Notes under the pieces: generated by a model | The model's database searches: none | The model's input: only the letters and a program-made list of their open reading frames with translations | Told to the model about the DNA's origin: nothing | Position numbers and translations under genes: made by a program | Shown: piece by piece, positions 1 through 9,052 of the stretch | Layout: each line of letters opens with the position of its first letter | Numbering within the stretch: the stretch's first letter is position 1 | Source of the DNA: JBNNGK01 sp050268245 | GTDB taxonomy: Bacteria; Pseudomonadota; Gammaproteobacteria; Enterobacterales; Enterobacteriaceae | Assembly: GCF_050268245.1 (NCBI RefSeq) | Contig: NZ_JBNNGK010000012.1 | Span: forward strand, 62,001-126,000 | Length of the DNA: 64,000 nucleotides | Reading direction: 5' to 3'

Positions 1-20
1 CTTTTTTTGGAGATTTTTCC

Positions 21-677
21 TTGATTAGCGTTCTTCTTGTTGATGACCACGAACTGGTGCGCGCAGGGATACGACGCATTCTTGAAGATATCAAAGGCAT
101 AAAAGTTGTCGGAGAGGCTCAGTGCGGTGAGGATGCCGTTAAATGGTGCCGTGGCAACTCGGTTGATATCGTACTGATGGACATGAATATGCCGGGTATT
201 GGAGGGCTGGAAGCCACTCGTAAGATTGTGCGTTACGCGCCTGACATTAAGGTTATCATGTTGACCATTCATACTGAAAATCCATTGCCTGCGAAGGTGA
301 TGCAGGCTGGTGCGGCTGGCTACTTGAGTAAAGGGGCGGCACCGCAGGAAGTGGTGAACGCCATTCGTTCAGTACATTCTGGCCAGCGTTATATTGCTTC
401 GGACATTGCTCAACAGATGGCGCTTAGCCAACTGGAACCACAGACAGAAACGCCGTTCAGTTGTCTTTCTGAACGTGAGTTGCAGATCATGTTGATGATT
501 ACCACAGGGAAAAAGGTCAATGAGATATCCGAACAATTAAATCTTAGTCCTAAAACGGTGAACAGCTACCGCTACCGGATGTTCAGCAAATTGAACATCA
601 GCGGCGATGTGGAGTTGACTCACTTAGCGATCCGACACGGTTTGTTTAATGCGGAGACCTTGTTAAGCGGTGAGTAA
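21..677 (+). CDS. uvrY: Response regulator UvrY (BarA/UvrY two-component system)
   Basis: Cytoplasmic response regulator phosphorylated by the sensor kinase BarA. In enterobacteria it activates the csrB/csrC small RNAs that antagonise CsrA. The 218-residue protein has an N-terminal receiver domain with the acidic pair D8/D9, phospho-acceptor D54 and K104, followed by a LuxR-type helix-turn-helix in the last 65 residues (SERELQI ... SPKTVNSYRYRMF). It matches the family length. The start is TTG, with GGAG at 9-12 as ribosome binding site. The stop overlaps the uvrC start by 8 bases, so the two genes are translationally coupled, as in Escherichia coli. The promoter lies left of the window. Confidence 0.97.
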   Translation: MISVLLVDDHELVRAGIRRILEDIKGIKVVGEAQCGEDAVKWCRGNSVDIVLMDMNMPGIGGLEATRKIVRYAPDIKVIMLTIHTENPLPAKVMQAGAAGYLSKGAAPQEVVNAIRSVHSGQRYIASDIAQQMALSQLEPQTETPFSCLSERELQIMLMITTGKKVNEISEQLNLSPKTVNSYRYRMFSKLNISGDVELTHLAIRHGLFNAETLLSGE

Positions 678-2502
678 GCGTTTTGATGACAAAGCATTCC
701 TTAAAACCGTAACCAGCCAGCCTGGCGTTTATCGTATGTATGACGCCACTGGCACGGTTATCTATGTTGGAAAAGCTAAGGATCTGAAAAAACGTCTTGC
801 CAGTTATTTTCGTGCGCAGGTTGGCAGCCGTAAAACCGAAACGCTGGTAAAGAATATTGAACAAATAGACGTAACTGTTACACATACCGAAACAGAAGCG
901 CTCTTATTAGAACATAATTACATAAAATTATATCAACCACGATATAATGTTCTGTTACGTGATGATAAATCTTACCCTCTGATTTTCCTCAGTGCTGATA
1001 CGCATCCGCGATTGACAATCCATCGTGGCGCCAAGCACGCTAAAGGGGAATATTTTGGGCCATTCCCCAACTCTTATGCCGTGCGCGAGACGTTGGCGTT
1101 GTTACAAAAGCTGTTCCCAATTCGCCAATGTGAAAATAGCGTATACCGCAACCGTTCGCGGCCTTGCTTGCAATATCAAATAGGCCGATGCTTGGGCCCT
1201 TGTGTCGGTGGCTTGGTGAGCGAAGAGGAGTATCAACAACAGGTTAATTACGTTCGCCTGTTCCTTGCAGGTAAAGATCAGCAAGTGTTACACCAGTTAA
1301 TCGAGCGTATGGAAAAGGCCAGCAAGGTGCTGAACTTTGAGGAAGCAGCGCGGGTGCGCGATCAAATTCAGGCGGTGCGTCGGGTAACTGAGCGCCAATT
1401 TGTTTCTGGTAATAGCGACGATCTCGATGTTATCGGTGTATCGTTCCAGTCTGGGTTGGCTTGTTTGCATGTCTTGTTCATCCGCCAGGGTAAGGTGTTG
1501 GGTAGCCGTAGTTATTTCCCTAAAATCCCAGGCGGTACCGAGATCGGTGAAGTGGTACAGACGTTTGTTGGCCAGTTCTATCTACAAGGCAGCCAAGCAC
1601 GAACCTTGCCCGGAGAGATTTTGCTTGACTTCACCTTACCTGAAAAAGCGTTGCTGGCTGAGTCACTGTCGGAATTGGCAGGGCGTAAAATTTCTATTCA
1701 GAGCAAACCGCGCGGCGATAGAGCACGCTACCTCAAATTGGCGCGAACCAACGCGCATACTGCGCTCGTCACCAAGTTAGCACAACAATCAACCATTCAT
1801 CAGCGGTTGGCTGAGTTGGCGAAGACGCTCAAGTTGGCTGAGATTAACCGTATGGAATGTTTCGATATCAGCCATACTATGGGTGAACAAACTATCGCTT
1901 CTTGTGTCGTGTTTGATGAAAATGGCCCGGTACGCGCAGAGTATCGCCGTTATAACATTACCGGCATTACGCCGGGTGATGACTATGCGGCAATGGCGCA
2001 AGTATTACGTCGCCGTTACGGCAAAGCGTTAGAGGAGAAAAAAATCCCAGACGTGATTTTTATTGATGGCGGTAAAGGGCAGTTGGGCATGGCCATTGAT
2101 GTGTTTACTGAGTTAGATGTACCTTGGGATAAAAGCAAGCCGCTATTAATCGGTATTGCTAAAGGAAGTGACCGCAAGGCCGGGTTGGAAACGTTGTTTT
2201 TCGTGCCAGAAGGTGAGGGCATTTCCCTCCCGCCAGATTCCCCGGCACTGCATGTTATTCAGCACATCCGTGATGATTCCCATAATCATGCGATTACCGG
2301 CCATCGTCAAAAACGTGCGAAAGTCAAGAATACCAGTGCATTAGAGTCTATTGACGGTGTTGGACCTAAACGGCGTCAGATGTTGTTGAAGTATATGGGG
2401 GGACTTCAACCATTATTGAATGCCAGCGTTGAGGAAATTGCAAAAGTGCCGGGTATTTCACAAGCATTGGCAGAAAAGATCCACAATGCATTGAAACACT
2501 GA
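670..2502 (+). CDS. uvrC: Excinuclease ABC subunit C
   Basis: UvrC makes both the 3' and 5' incisions at bulky DNA lesions after UvrA/UvrB have found them. At 610 residues it has the family length. It carries the GIY-YIG nuclease domain (GVYRMY ... IYVGKAKDL, residues 17-45), a Cys-rich segment (RPCLQYQIGRCLGPC), the UVR motif that contacts UvrB (FEEAARVRDQI, about 213-223), the RNase H-like C-terminal nuclease region (CFDISHTMGEQ) and tandem helix-hairpin-helix motifs (DGVGPKRRQ, VPGISQALAEKI). The GTG start lies inside the end of uvrY. A 58-base gap separates it from pgsA, which reads in the same direction. Confidence 0.98.
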   Translation: MSKRFDDKAFLKTVTSQPGVYRMYDATGTVIYVGKAKDLKKRLASYFRAQVGSRKTETLVKNIEQIDVTVTHTETEALLLEHNYIKLYQPRYNVLLRDDKSYPLIFLSADTHPRLTIHRGAKHAKGEYFGPFPNSYAVRETLALLQKLFPIRQCENSVYRNRSRPCLQYQIGRCLGPCVGGLVSEEEYQQQVNYVRLFLAGKDQQVLHQLIERMEKASKVLNFEEAARVRDQIQAVRRVTERQFVSGNSDDLDVIGVSFQSGLACLHVLFIRQGKVLGSRSYFPKIPGGTEIGEVVQTFVGQFYLQGSQARTLPGEILLDFTLPEKALLAESLSELAGRKISIQSKPRGDRARYLKLARTNAHTALVTKLAQQSTIHQRLAELAKTLKLAEINRMECFDISHTMGEQTIASCVVFDENGPVRAEYRRYNITGITPGDDYAAMAQVLRRRYGKALEEKKIPDVIFIDGGKGQLGMAIDVFTELDVPWDKSKPLLIGIAKGSDRKAGLETLFFVPEGEGISLPPDSPALHVIQHIRDDSHNHAITGHRQKRAKVKNTSALESIDGVGPKRRQMLLKYMGGLQPLLNASVEEIAKVPGISQALAEKIHNALKH

Positions 2503-2560
2503 GGGCAATGTAGCAACATACTCATTATTTCCACTCAAGCCAGATAGTTACCGTAGCATT

Positions 2561-3109
2561 ATGCAATTGAATATACCGACGTGGATTACCCTGTTTCGTG
2601 TAGTTCTGATCCCATTCTTTGTTCTGGCGTTTTATTTGCCGTTCACTTGGGCCCCGATGGTTTGCGCCATAATATTTGTGTTTGCGGCAGCAACCGACTG
2701 GTTTGATGGATTTTTAGCCAGGCGCTTGAAGCAAACGACGCGTTTTGGCGCATTCCTCGATCCTGTTGCTGATAAAGTGATGGTTGCTATGGCGCTGGTG
2801 TTGGTCGCGGAACATTACCATTCATGGTGGATCACGCTACCTGCAGCGACGATGATTGCTCGCGAGATTATCATCTCTTCATTACGTGAATGGATGGCTG
2901 AGATTGGCAAGCGCAGCAGCGTGGCAGTTTCTTGGATCGGTAAGGTGAAAACCACGGCTCAGATGATGTCGCTCGTTGGTCTGTTATGGCGCCCCGATCA
3001 TAATGTTGAGTATGCGGCGATAGGTTTGTTGTACATTGCTGCCGTGTTGACTTTTTGGTCAATGTTCCAATATTTAAACGCAGCGCGTGATGATTTGCTG
3101 GAACCGTGA
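2561..3109 (+). CDS. pgsA: CDP-diacylglycerol-glycerol-3-phosphate 3-phosphatidyltransferase
   Basis: Inner-membrane enzyme that makes phosphatidylglycerophosphate, the committed step to phosphatidylglycerol and cardiolipin. Its 182 residues and several hydrophobic helices fit the family. The CDP-alcohol phosphatidyltransferase signature is complete: D46 and D49 (TDWFDG), the AR pair, then G and D67/D71 (GAFLDPVAD). The gene follows uvrY-uvrC and precedes the Gly-Cys-Leu tRNA cluster, the same order as in E. coli. No strong Shine-Dalgarno is visible, but the N-terminus (MQLNIPTWITLFR) matches the family. Confidence 0.97.
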   Translation: MQLNIPTWITLFRVVLIPFFVLAFYLPFTWAPMVCAIIFVFAAATDWFDGFLARRLKQTTRFGAFLDPVADKVMVAMALVLVAEHYHSWWITLPAATMIAREIIISSLREWMAEIGKRSSVAVSWIGKVKTTAQMMSLVGLLWRPDHNVEYAAIGLLYIAAVLTFWSMFQYLNAARDDLLEP

Positions 3110-3137
3110 TCAATACGCTGCAAAAATCGTCAAACAA

Positions 3138-3173
3138 ACGTGATGAGGCAACAATTTTATTGACTCATCACGT
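3138..3173 (+). terminator. Inverted repeat downstream of pgsA
   Basis: A perfect 10-base inverted repeat (ACGTGATGAG at 3138-3147, CTCATCACGT at 3164-3173) with a 16-base loop lies 28 bases after the pgsA stop. No T-run follows, so it may be a processing or 3'-end-protecting hairpin between pgsA and the tRNAs rather than a classical terminator. Confidence 0.45.
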
Positions 3174-3253
3174 CAGGTAAGTAGAATGCATCGCATCGGA
3201 AGGCAGCGATGGTTTGCAGAAAGTTAGCAAAAAAATCAGCAAGTTCTGATGAT

Positions 3254-3329
3254 GCGGGAATAGCTCAGTTGGTAGAGCGCAACCTTGCCAAGGTTGAGGT
3301 CGCGAGTTCGAGCCTCGTTTCCCGCTCCA
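3254..3329 (+). tRNA. glyW: tRNA-Gly (GCC)
   Basis: A 76-base cloverleaf. The acceptor stem GCGGGAA pairs with TTCCCGC, the anticodon GCC sits at 3287-3289 in the loop TTGCCAA, the T-arm carries GTTCGAG, and the 3' CCA is encoded at 3327-3329. First gene of a three-tRNA cluster. Confidence 0.97.
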
Positions 3330-3387
3330 AATTAAACAAGGTTGGTACTTTACGAACCTTGTAGCTTGAAAAAGTAAATAGTATTAC

Positions 3388-3461
3388 GGCGCGTTAACAA
3401 AGCGGTTATGTAGCGGATTGCAAATCCGTCTAGTCCGGTTCGACTCCGGAACGCGCCTCCA
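3388..3461 (+). tRNA. cysT: tRNA-Cys (GCA)
   Basis: A 74-base cloverleaf. The acceptor stem GGCGCGT pairs with ACGCGCC, the anticodon GCA is at 3420-3422 in the loop TTGCAAA, and CCA is encoded at 3459-3461. It lies 58 bases after tRNA-Gly, presumably on one precursor. Confidence 0.97.
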
Positions 3462-3470
3462 AATTCCCGA

Positions 3471-3556
3471 GCCCGGGTGGTGAAATCGGTAGACACAAGG
3501 GATTTAAAATCCCTCGGCTTATGGCTGTGCGGGTTCAAGTCCCGCCCCGGGTACCA
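3471..3556 (+). tRNA. leuZ: tRNA-Leu (TAA)
   Basis: An 86-base class II tRNA with a long variable arm (CTCGGCTTATGGCTGT). The acceptor stem GCCCGGG pairs with CCCGGGT, the anticodon TAA is at 3505-3507, and CCA is encoded at 3554-3556. It is the last gene of the cluster and the left neighbour of the accessory region. tRNA-Leu genes are common integration targets, but no duplicated 3' end was found downstream in this window. Confidence 0.96.
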
Positions 3557-3603
3557 GGGAATAAATTTTAGAATAATCAAAGCAGTATGTAGTAACGTTA
3601 TAG

Positions 3604-3627
3604 CCGCCGAAAGGCGGTTTTTGTTTT
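3604..3627 (+). terminator. Rho-independent terminator of the tRNA cluster
   Basis: Stem CCGCC (3604-3608), GAAA tetraloop, GGCGG (3613-3617), then TTTTTGTTTT. It lies 47 bases after the tRNA-Leu CCA. Confidence 0.85.
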
Positions 3628-3930
3628 ATACCTTCTCTCCTTGTTCTACACCCCAAATTTTTTCCATGCACTGTCAGTGATAAAACAACTGATTAATCAT
3701 ATCCTGATATGAACAGTTACTACGGCGGACGTGCGGTTTACAAAATAATACTGTGTTCTGGCATCGTCGTTTTATCGCAAGATGTACTTTCAAAAGCACA
3801 ATACTTTCCCCTTATTTTGCTATACAAACATGTTCTGAAACGTTGTAGTGTTGTAAGTATCCCGCATAATCGAGCCATTCACATTTAGAGATCTTCCGGC
3901 ATACTCAATCTGCCAACGAAGGAGATCGCT

Positions 3931-4888
3931 ATGCGCAAAGCCCGTTTTACTGAGCATCAGATTATCGCCATAATTAAGTCCGTTGAGGCCGGACGAACTG
4001 TTAAGGATGTTTCCGACATCAGCCTTGAGAACCGGGCACTGAAATACGTTATCGAAAAAGTTCTGAAACCAGCCTTTAAGCGTGAGCGGGGGGCATATGT
4101 GATAACGACATTTGGACTGAGTGTCTGTCAGGCCTGCCGGAGTCTGAATCTGAACAGAACCGTTTACCATTATCGCCCAGACAGCACGCGTGACGAACCC
4201 GTTATTGTCGCGTTGCAGGCTGCGGCCGAACGGTATCCACGCTATGGTTTTCCAACGTTGTTTCAGGTTCTGCGACGGCAGAGATACGCGTGGAATCATG
4301 AAAGGATCCACCGTGTTTACTGCCTGCTTAAGCTGAATTTTCGCTGCAAAGGTAAATAATGCCTGCCGGTGCGCAATCCATCAGCGTTGGCTACGCCAGA
4401 AACGTTTTCATGCATGACGTCTTGATTTGCGCTCGTCGTTTTCGCACGTTCAATGTCGTTGATGACATTAATCGAGAGGCCTTATCTATTGCAATAGACC
4501 TGAACCTACCCGCCAGCGAGTGGGTCGTCTCCTCGATAGGATCGCGGCAAACCGTGGCTATTCGATAATGCTTCGCATGGATAATGACCCGGAGTTTATC
4601 TCTCTGACACTGGCTGAATGGGCAGAAAAGCATGCAGTAAAACTGGAGTTTATTAAGCCGGGGAAACCAACGCAGAATGCTTTCATTGAACGTTTTAACC
4701 GGACATATCATACAGAAGTACTCGATTTTTATCTGTTCCGGACACTGAATGAAGTGCGTGAAATCACAGAGTAATGGTTGTCAGAATATAACTGTGAACG
4801 CCCGCACGAATCGCTGAATAATATGGCACTGGAGGAATACCGCCAACAACAATATCAGGCCGGGAGCTCAAAAAGTGCGTGGAACTAG
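3931..4888 (+). pseudogene. Degenerate IS3-family transposase (OrfA/OrfB remnants)
   Basis: Remains of a two-ORF IS3-family transposase, recalling the ISEhe3/IS1222 type. The start (MRKARFTEHQII) follows a good GAAGGAG site. OrfA then jumps from its first helix (GRTVKDV) straight to its C-terminus (LENRALKYVIEK), so about 50 codons holding the helix-turn-helix and coiled coil are gone. OrfB follows (VCQACRSLNLNRTVYHY) and breaks near 4353. It resumes in shifted frames as LPVRNPSALATPE (about 4362-4400) and RRFRTFNVVDDINREA (about 4436-4515). After a further frameshift near 4515, the catalytic-core piece continues from 4520 (RMDNDPEFISL ... FIERFNRTYHTE). An in-frame TAA at 4772-4774 interrupts it before the tail (SEYNCERPHESLNN ... 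SAWN), which ends at 4888. The DDE residues are split between frames, so it cannot encode active transposase. Clear terminal inverted repeats were not found. Confidence 0.9.
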
Positions 4889-5229
4889 AGCGGGTCTTTT
4901 TATAAACGATAGCGGCGTAAATTTCTGATAATGGATCGGTCGGCTCTTATCTTTCTGGATCACTTCGACTCAATCGCATGCCATAACCCACAATCAATAA
5001 TGTTATTTACTGATTGAGTTTGATAGGTGTTATCGTATTGTTGCTGGGATGTTTCTTATATAGCACATCATAAAACGGTATCCTCTCCTCACAATACTTC
5101 TACAATTGTTGTAACACTATAGAGACTGATAGTGACTCATGTGCAATTGGCAAATTCATAACAGATCTTGTCAGGCCATTAAAAATACATTGATGCTTAG
5201 ATAATTTTTTGAAAACTATGAGGTATGAG
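4889..5229. other. Gene-free stretch between IS remnant and esterase pseudogene
   Basis: AT-rich, with no ORF of note on either strand and no recognisable IS end. It probably contains the promoter of the esterase gene. A GAGGT ribosome binding site sits at its right edge (5220-5224). Confidence 0.5.
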
Positions 5230-6008
5230 ATGAGTAATGTAACGAAGACAGTGACAAAAGATTTTAATTTCAACAGTCAAAGATATAGGGTGTTTATCTC
5301 CCATAAAAAAATACGTTTGGACATTTCCAGCCTGTATATATTATGGATGCTAATTCACAATTTGACATAATGGTTAAGAATAACAACGAGAATGATGGCG
5401 CACAGGTGATCTATATTGGCGTCGGTTATCAGGATGGTGTAGATATAAAGCAATCCAGAACTAAAGATCTTACGATCTATTCAGCAGATGAAGAGTTTGC
5501 AAACGGCGGCGGAGCGGAAGATTTCTATGACTTTATTGTTACGTGTGTCCGTCCTTGGGTTGAGTCGCACTATCCTATAGACGTAAGCCGGCAAACGTTA
5601 GCTGGCCATTCGCATGGCGGGCACTTTGTACTCTTTACTGCTCTCAATCATCCCGATGCTTTCCAAAATTATGTGGCGGCAAGCCCATCAATTTGGTGGG
5701 GTAACGGTGATTTGATCCCTGAAGGTGAGTTGATGCTTGACGAACGCATCAACAAGTTAACGCTTCTAATCGGGGAGTATGAAGAAACACTACATCCTCT
5801 CAGTAGTAATACTGAGAAATCACGAGTTGAAAGGATAAATGCTAAGGCGAAGTTACGGACAAGAAATCTCGCGATGCGACTGATAGCGAATGAACAACGT
5901 TGTGATTTTGTCTTTCTTCCCGGACGCCGCCATCCGGGGGTTATTAAAGATTACGCGAAGATCGCTAACATTATTGCCGCGCAAAATCCCCTAAATGATG
6001 GGCTCTAG
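5230..6008 (+). pseudogene. Alpha/beta-hydrolase esterase (Fes/IroE-like) with a probable frameshift
   Basis: The main open segment (5343-6008, 221 residues) encodes a PF00756-type esterase. It has the nucleophile elbow GHSHGG (Ser about residue 90 of this segment), a downstream acidic residue in LLIGEYEE, and a C-terminal GRRHPG that may supply the catalytic His. Family members have about 35 more N-terminal residues. Those are present in another frame, from an ATG at 5230 with GAGGT upstream (MSNVTKTVTKDFNFNSQRY ... ISHKK). They join the main frame (GHFQPVYIMDANSQF) through an A-run at 5305-5311. A one-base change there would restore one continuous gene of about 259 codons. Either the gene is broken or the assembly has a homopolymer error. 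The substrate is unknown; relatives hydrolyse siderophore or other esters. Confidence 0.8.
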
Positions 6009-6669
6009 CGTGTCGGTAATGGTGTCGACAATGCCGGTATTGTAACTATATGCGCACATTGTATCTTTAGGTTTCACGTAGGGCGCATGTAAGAATAGTA
6101 CTCGAGATTCATTATTGTCCGAGGTGCAGCTCAAAAGATGTTGTAATGTTCAGAGAAACGAGCAAAGTTTTTTGGGCTAGGTATTGGGGCTGCATACATG
6201 ACGGGGCCGCAGGCATGATGCTCGTTAATTAAATAGCGAAAGTTACAGTTATGAACTGGTAATGCTTTGATATAGTTATTTATTTCCATACTTACAAAAT
6301 TAAGTGTGGCAATGGGTTTGTAGGATTTTTAGCCGGCGTTGTAGTCGATGAAGCGTGAGGTTAATGTGCTAATTATCACTTAATTTATTAATTTCCTAAT
6401 TAAAATGTCCGGATAAATATCCCTGGTGTATTGAATTACTCCTATATAAAATTATTCTTGGTTAATTGGAATTTCTCGATTTCAACCAAGAATGATCCTG
6501 TTTATTTTTGTTTTATTTACGCTCGATTAATCTTGGTGCTATGATTAATTCGCCTTTACCAAGGCGTCTTATTAAAAACAACAACTCTATATCAGCCTGA
6601 CGACACCCATACTTATATAAGTATGGGTTATGTCTGCCTGAATGACATAAAGAAAAGGAATGCTTTATA
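6009..6669. promoter_or_regulatory. Long leader region of the haemagglutinin gene with three inverted repeats
   Basis: No gene is supported in these 660 bases. The right part holds three inverted repeats: ATTCTTGGTT/AACCAAGAAT (6454-6463 and 6484-6493), CGCCTT-TACC-AAGGCG (6551-6566) and a perfect 24-base palindrome (6605-6628). AAAGGAAT at about 6655-6662 serves as ribosome binding site for the ATG at 6670. The hairpins suggest leader-RNA control or repressor sites, which is inference. Confidence 0.5.
6605..6628. repeat. Perfect 24-base palindrome upstream of the haemagglutinin start
   Basis: ACCCATACTTAT (6605-6616) is followed directly by its exact reverse complement (6617-6628). It ends 41 bases before the start codon. 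It could be a dimeric-regulator operator or an RNA hairpin in the leader. Confidence 0.8.
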
Positions 6670-8784
6670 ATGATAAAAACAAAAACACAGCTCGTTGCAA
6701 AACTGTCTCCCATCTGCTTTTTTAGCTTAGTTTCTTGGGGGGCCGTAGCTCATGCAGCAATTACTCCGGCAGGTGGGCCTTCAGTCAGTGCGGGCGCTAA
6801 TGGCAGCACAGTGATTAATATCAATGCGCCAGGGCAAGGCGGGGTCTCTCACAATATCTATACGCAATTTGATGTAGACAAAGGTGGTGTCGTCCTTAAT
6901 AACAGTAATGCAGGGAGTGCTACACAACTGGCAGGGAATATTGCAGGTAATGCAAATCTGGCCGGTGGTACGGCATCTATCATCCTTAACGAGGTTAACT
7001 CCAACAAGGCTAGCCAGTTGAACGGAATGATAGAAGTTGCAGGTGATAAAGCTCAGGTTATTGTCGCTAACCCATCAGGTATTACTTGCAGTGGTTGCGG
7101 GTTTATCAACACCGATCGTGCTACCTTGACCACAGGTAAGGCGCAAATTGCTAATGGTTCGTTACTGGGTTACACCGTTAATAAGGGAACGATCGTCATT
7201 GAGGGGAATGGCCTGAATGCGTCGAATGCTGACTATACGGATATTATCTCTCAGGCTGTTCAGATTCATGCTGATATACGGGCTAAAGATCTAAAAGTCA
7301 CGGCAGGCAGCAATAGGGTAAATAAAGATAATACTCAGATTGATGCACTGCCTCAGTTGGGAAGTAAACCTTTAGTGAGTATTGATGTTGCTAAACTCGG
7401 AGGTATGTACGCCAATAAAATTACGTTGGTGAGTACAGATAATGGTGTTGGTGTTCGGAATTCAGGGACTATTAATACTTCAGTGGGTGATATTAGCCTA
7501 CTATCCGGTGGGTATTTGCAAAACAAAGGAATCATCTCTGCAAAAGGTAATGTAGATGTTAACTTTGAGCAGGGTAACAATGTTAATAGTAAAAAAAATC
7601 ATATGGTTTCCAATTTAGATAGTGGTGTTATTACATCCGGAAAAAATGTAAATATTGACGTTGGTAATGGCTCGTTAGTTAATGCGGCTTTAATTTCTAG
7701 TGGCAATGATATAAACGTAGTTGGTACGATTTTCGATAACAATCATGGTAAAATTGAAAGTAAAGGGTTTATTGATATAAGTCAAAAACCTTACTCCAAT
7801 GGCTATGGAGTAACACTTCGTAACTCTAATGGTGTTATTAGCTCAGTTAATGGAGTGAAAATTAAAACTGCTGGTGTTAGCAATAGAGATGGTATTATTA
7901 CAACAAGTCTCGGTGGGGTTGATATAGATGCTCAGGGAAGTATGAATGCACCAGGATATGCCTTAGATAATACGAACGGTATTATTGAAGCCTGTTGTGA
8001 AATAAATTTAAATGTTAATGGTATTGAAAATAGAAATGGAGTAATTCAAGCCCTTGATAATATAAATATTAATACCAAACTAAACTCATTGGCAAATGAT
8101 CTTGGGGTTATCCGTAGTCAAAATGATATTTATATTGACGGGTTTAGAGTAAATAACGTTGGCGGCACGATAATGGCCGCGAATCATTTAGATATTAATA
8201 CCGGCAATGGTGTGATAACTAATGCTGGGACATTAAATAATCCAGTCGGTGCGGGCTTGTTCAGTGGTAAGGGAGGTACAATACTATCCTCAGGATCTCT
8301 ATTCAATAGCAATGGTCTTATTGCATCAAAAGGTGATGTTGTCAGCAATTCTACCGGTACTGATAATAGGAATGGTACGATTCAAGCTGAAGGTAATGTG
8401 ACCATTAACTCTATTACTCTATCTAATGATAAAGGAAAAATAAACTCAATAAAAGATACCGTAGTTACCACTAAGTCTTTGAATAATATGTATGGCGAAA
8501 TTACTGCAGAAGGTAAGGCAAGTTTAATTTTGTCGAGCAACTATCAGAACTTTGGTAAGTTGAGTGGTAATGAAGGAGTTTATATTTCCAGTACCGGTTA
8601 TGTTATAAACAATGGAAGCATTAACTCACAGAATGGTGTGACAACCGTTAATAGTACACGCTTCCAAAACAATCGTGGTGGGAGCGTGAATAGCCCAGCT
8701 GGAATAAATTTAGAGTTGGGAATGCCTAGTTCATATATCAATTTTGGATATATTAATGGTCCTGTAAGTCTTAGTAAAAATTAA
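6670..8784 (+). CDS. Short TpsA-like filamentous haemagglutinin
   Basis: Secreted protein of two-partner secretion type. It has 704 residues, with a signal peptide (residues 1-29, cut after AHA), then the haemagglutination/TPS domain recognised by a TpsB outer-membrane pore. Diagnostic features are the QFDVDKGGVVLNNS segment, NPSGI (134-138) and the Cys pair C140/C143 (CSGC). The rest is a run of about 20-residue beta-helix repeats (NRNGVIQA, NSNGLIAS, NRNGTIQA). Family members usually exceed 1500 residues; this one ends in a double stop with no toxin or maturation domain. No tpsB gene lies in the window, so it must use a transporter elsewhere, be a truncated relic or be a natural short adhesin. 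Low-GC codon use and the nearby IS remnant point to acquisition by transfer. Confidence 0.85.
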   Translation: MIKTKTQLVAKLSPICFFSLVSWGAVAHAAITPAGGPSVSAGANGSTVININAPGQGGVSHNIYTQFDVDKGGVVLNNSNAGSATQLAGNIAGNANLAGGTASIILNEVNSNKASQLNGMIEVAGDKAQVIVANPSGITCSGCGFINTDRATLTTGKAQIANGSLLGYTVNKGTIVIEGNGLNASNADYTDIISQAVQIHADIRAKDLKVTAGSNRVNKDNTQIDALPQLGSKPLVSIDVAKLGGMYANKITLVSTDNGVGVRNSGTINTSVGDISLLSGGYLQNKGIISAKGNVDVNFEQGNNVNSKKNHMVSNLDSGVITSGKNVNIDVGNGSLVNAALISSGNDINVVGTIFDNNHGKIESKGFIDISQKPYSNGYGVTLRNSNGVISSVNGVKIKTAGVSNRDGIITTSLGGVDIDAQGSMNAPGYALDNTNGIIEACCEINLNVNGIENRNGVIQALDNININTKLNSLANDLGVIRSQNDIYIDGFRVNNVGGTIMAANHLDINTGNGVITNAGTLNNPVGAGLFSGKGGTILSSGSLFNSNGLIASKGDVVSNSTGTDNRNGTIQAEGNVTINSITLSNDKGKINSIKDTVVTTKSLNNMYGEITAEGKASLILSSNYQNFGKLSGNEGVYISSTGYVINNGSINSQNGVTTVNSTRFQNNRGGSVNSPAGINLELGMPSSYINFGYINGPVSLSKN

Positions 8785-8842
8785 TAGTAGTACAGCTCTA
8801 AAATATTTTAATTTATACGATTAAACTAATACGTTACCAATA

Positions 8843-8872
8843 AACCAACACTTACGGTTGTAGGTGTTGGTT
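8843..8872 (+). terminator. Hairpin downstream of the haemagglutinin gene
   Basis: A 9-base perfect stem AACCAACAC (8843-8851) / GTGTTGGTT (8864-8872) with a 12-base loop, 58 bases after the stop. The following sequence (CATTCGTT) has only a weak U-tract. Confidence 0.55.
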
Positions 8873-9026
8873 CATTCGTTAAGTTGCTATTCATCGAATG
8901 TGTATTAGAGAGAGGGTTATTGCTCTGCAAGCACCATTAACAAAGAGAAGTGGCTCTTACCAGACTATTCCTATAAAAAAGATATTTCTCACTCGATGTG
9001 AAAATTTGTTTCTACGAATAGTGGAG

Positions 9027-9052
9027 AAAAAAAAGCCCCTCATAAGAGGGGC
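9027..9052 (-). terminator. Rho-independent terminator on the minus strand
   Basis: Stem GCCCCTC (9035-9041) / GAGGGGC (9046-9052), loop ATAA, with an A8 run at 9027-9034 that becomes U8 on the minus transcript. It ends either the zinc-ribbon transcript or an independent small RNA. Confidence 0.85.

Noticed and set aside
3820..4311. 163-codon minus-strand reading frame across the IS remnant
   Set aside because: Antisense to the transposase fragments; no ribosome binding site and no recognisable protein.
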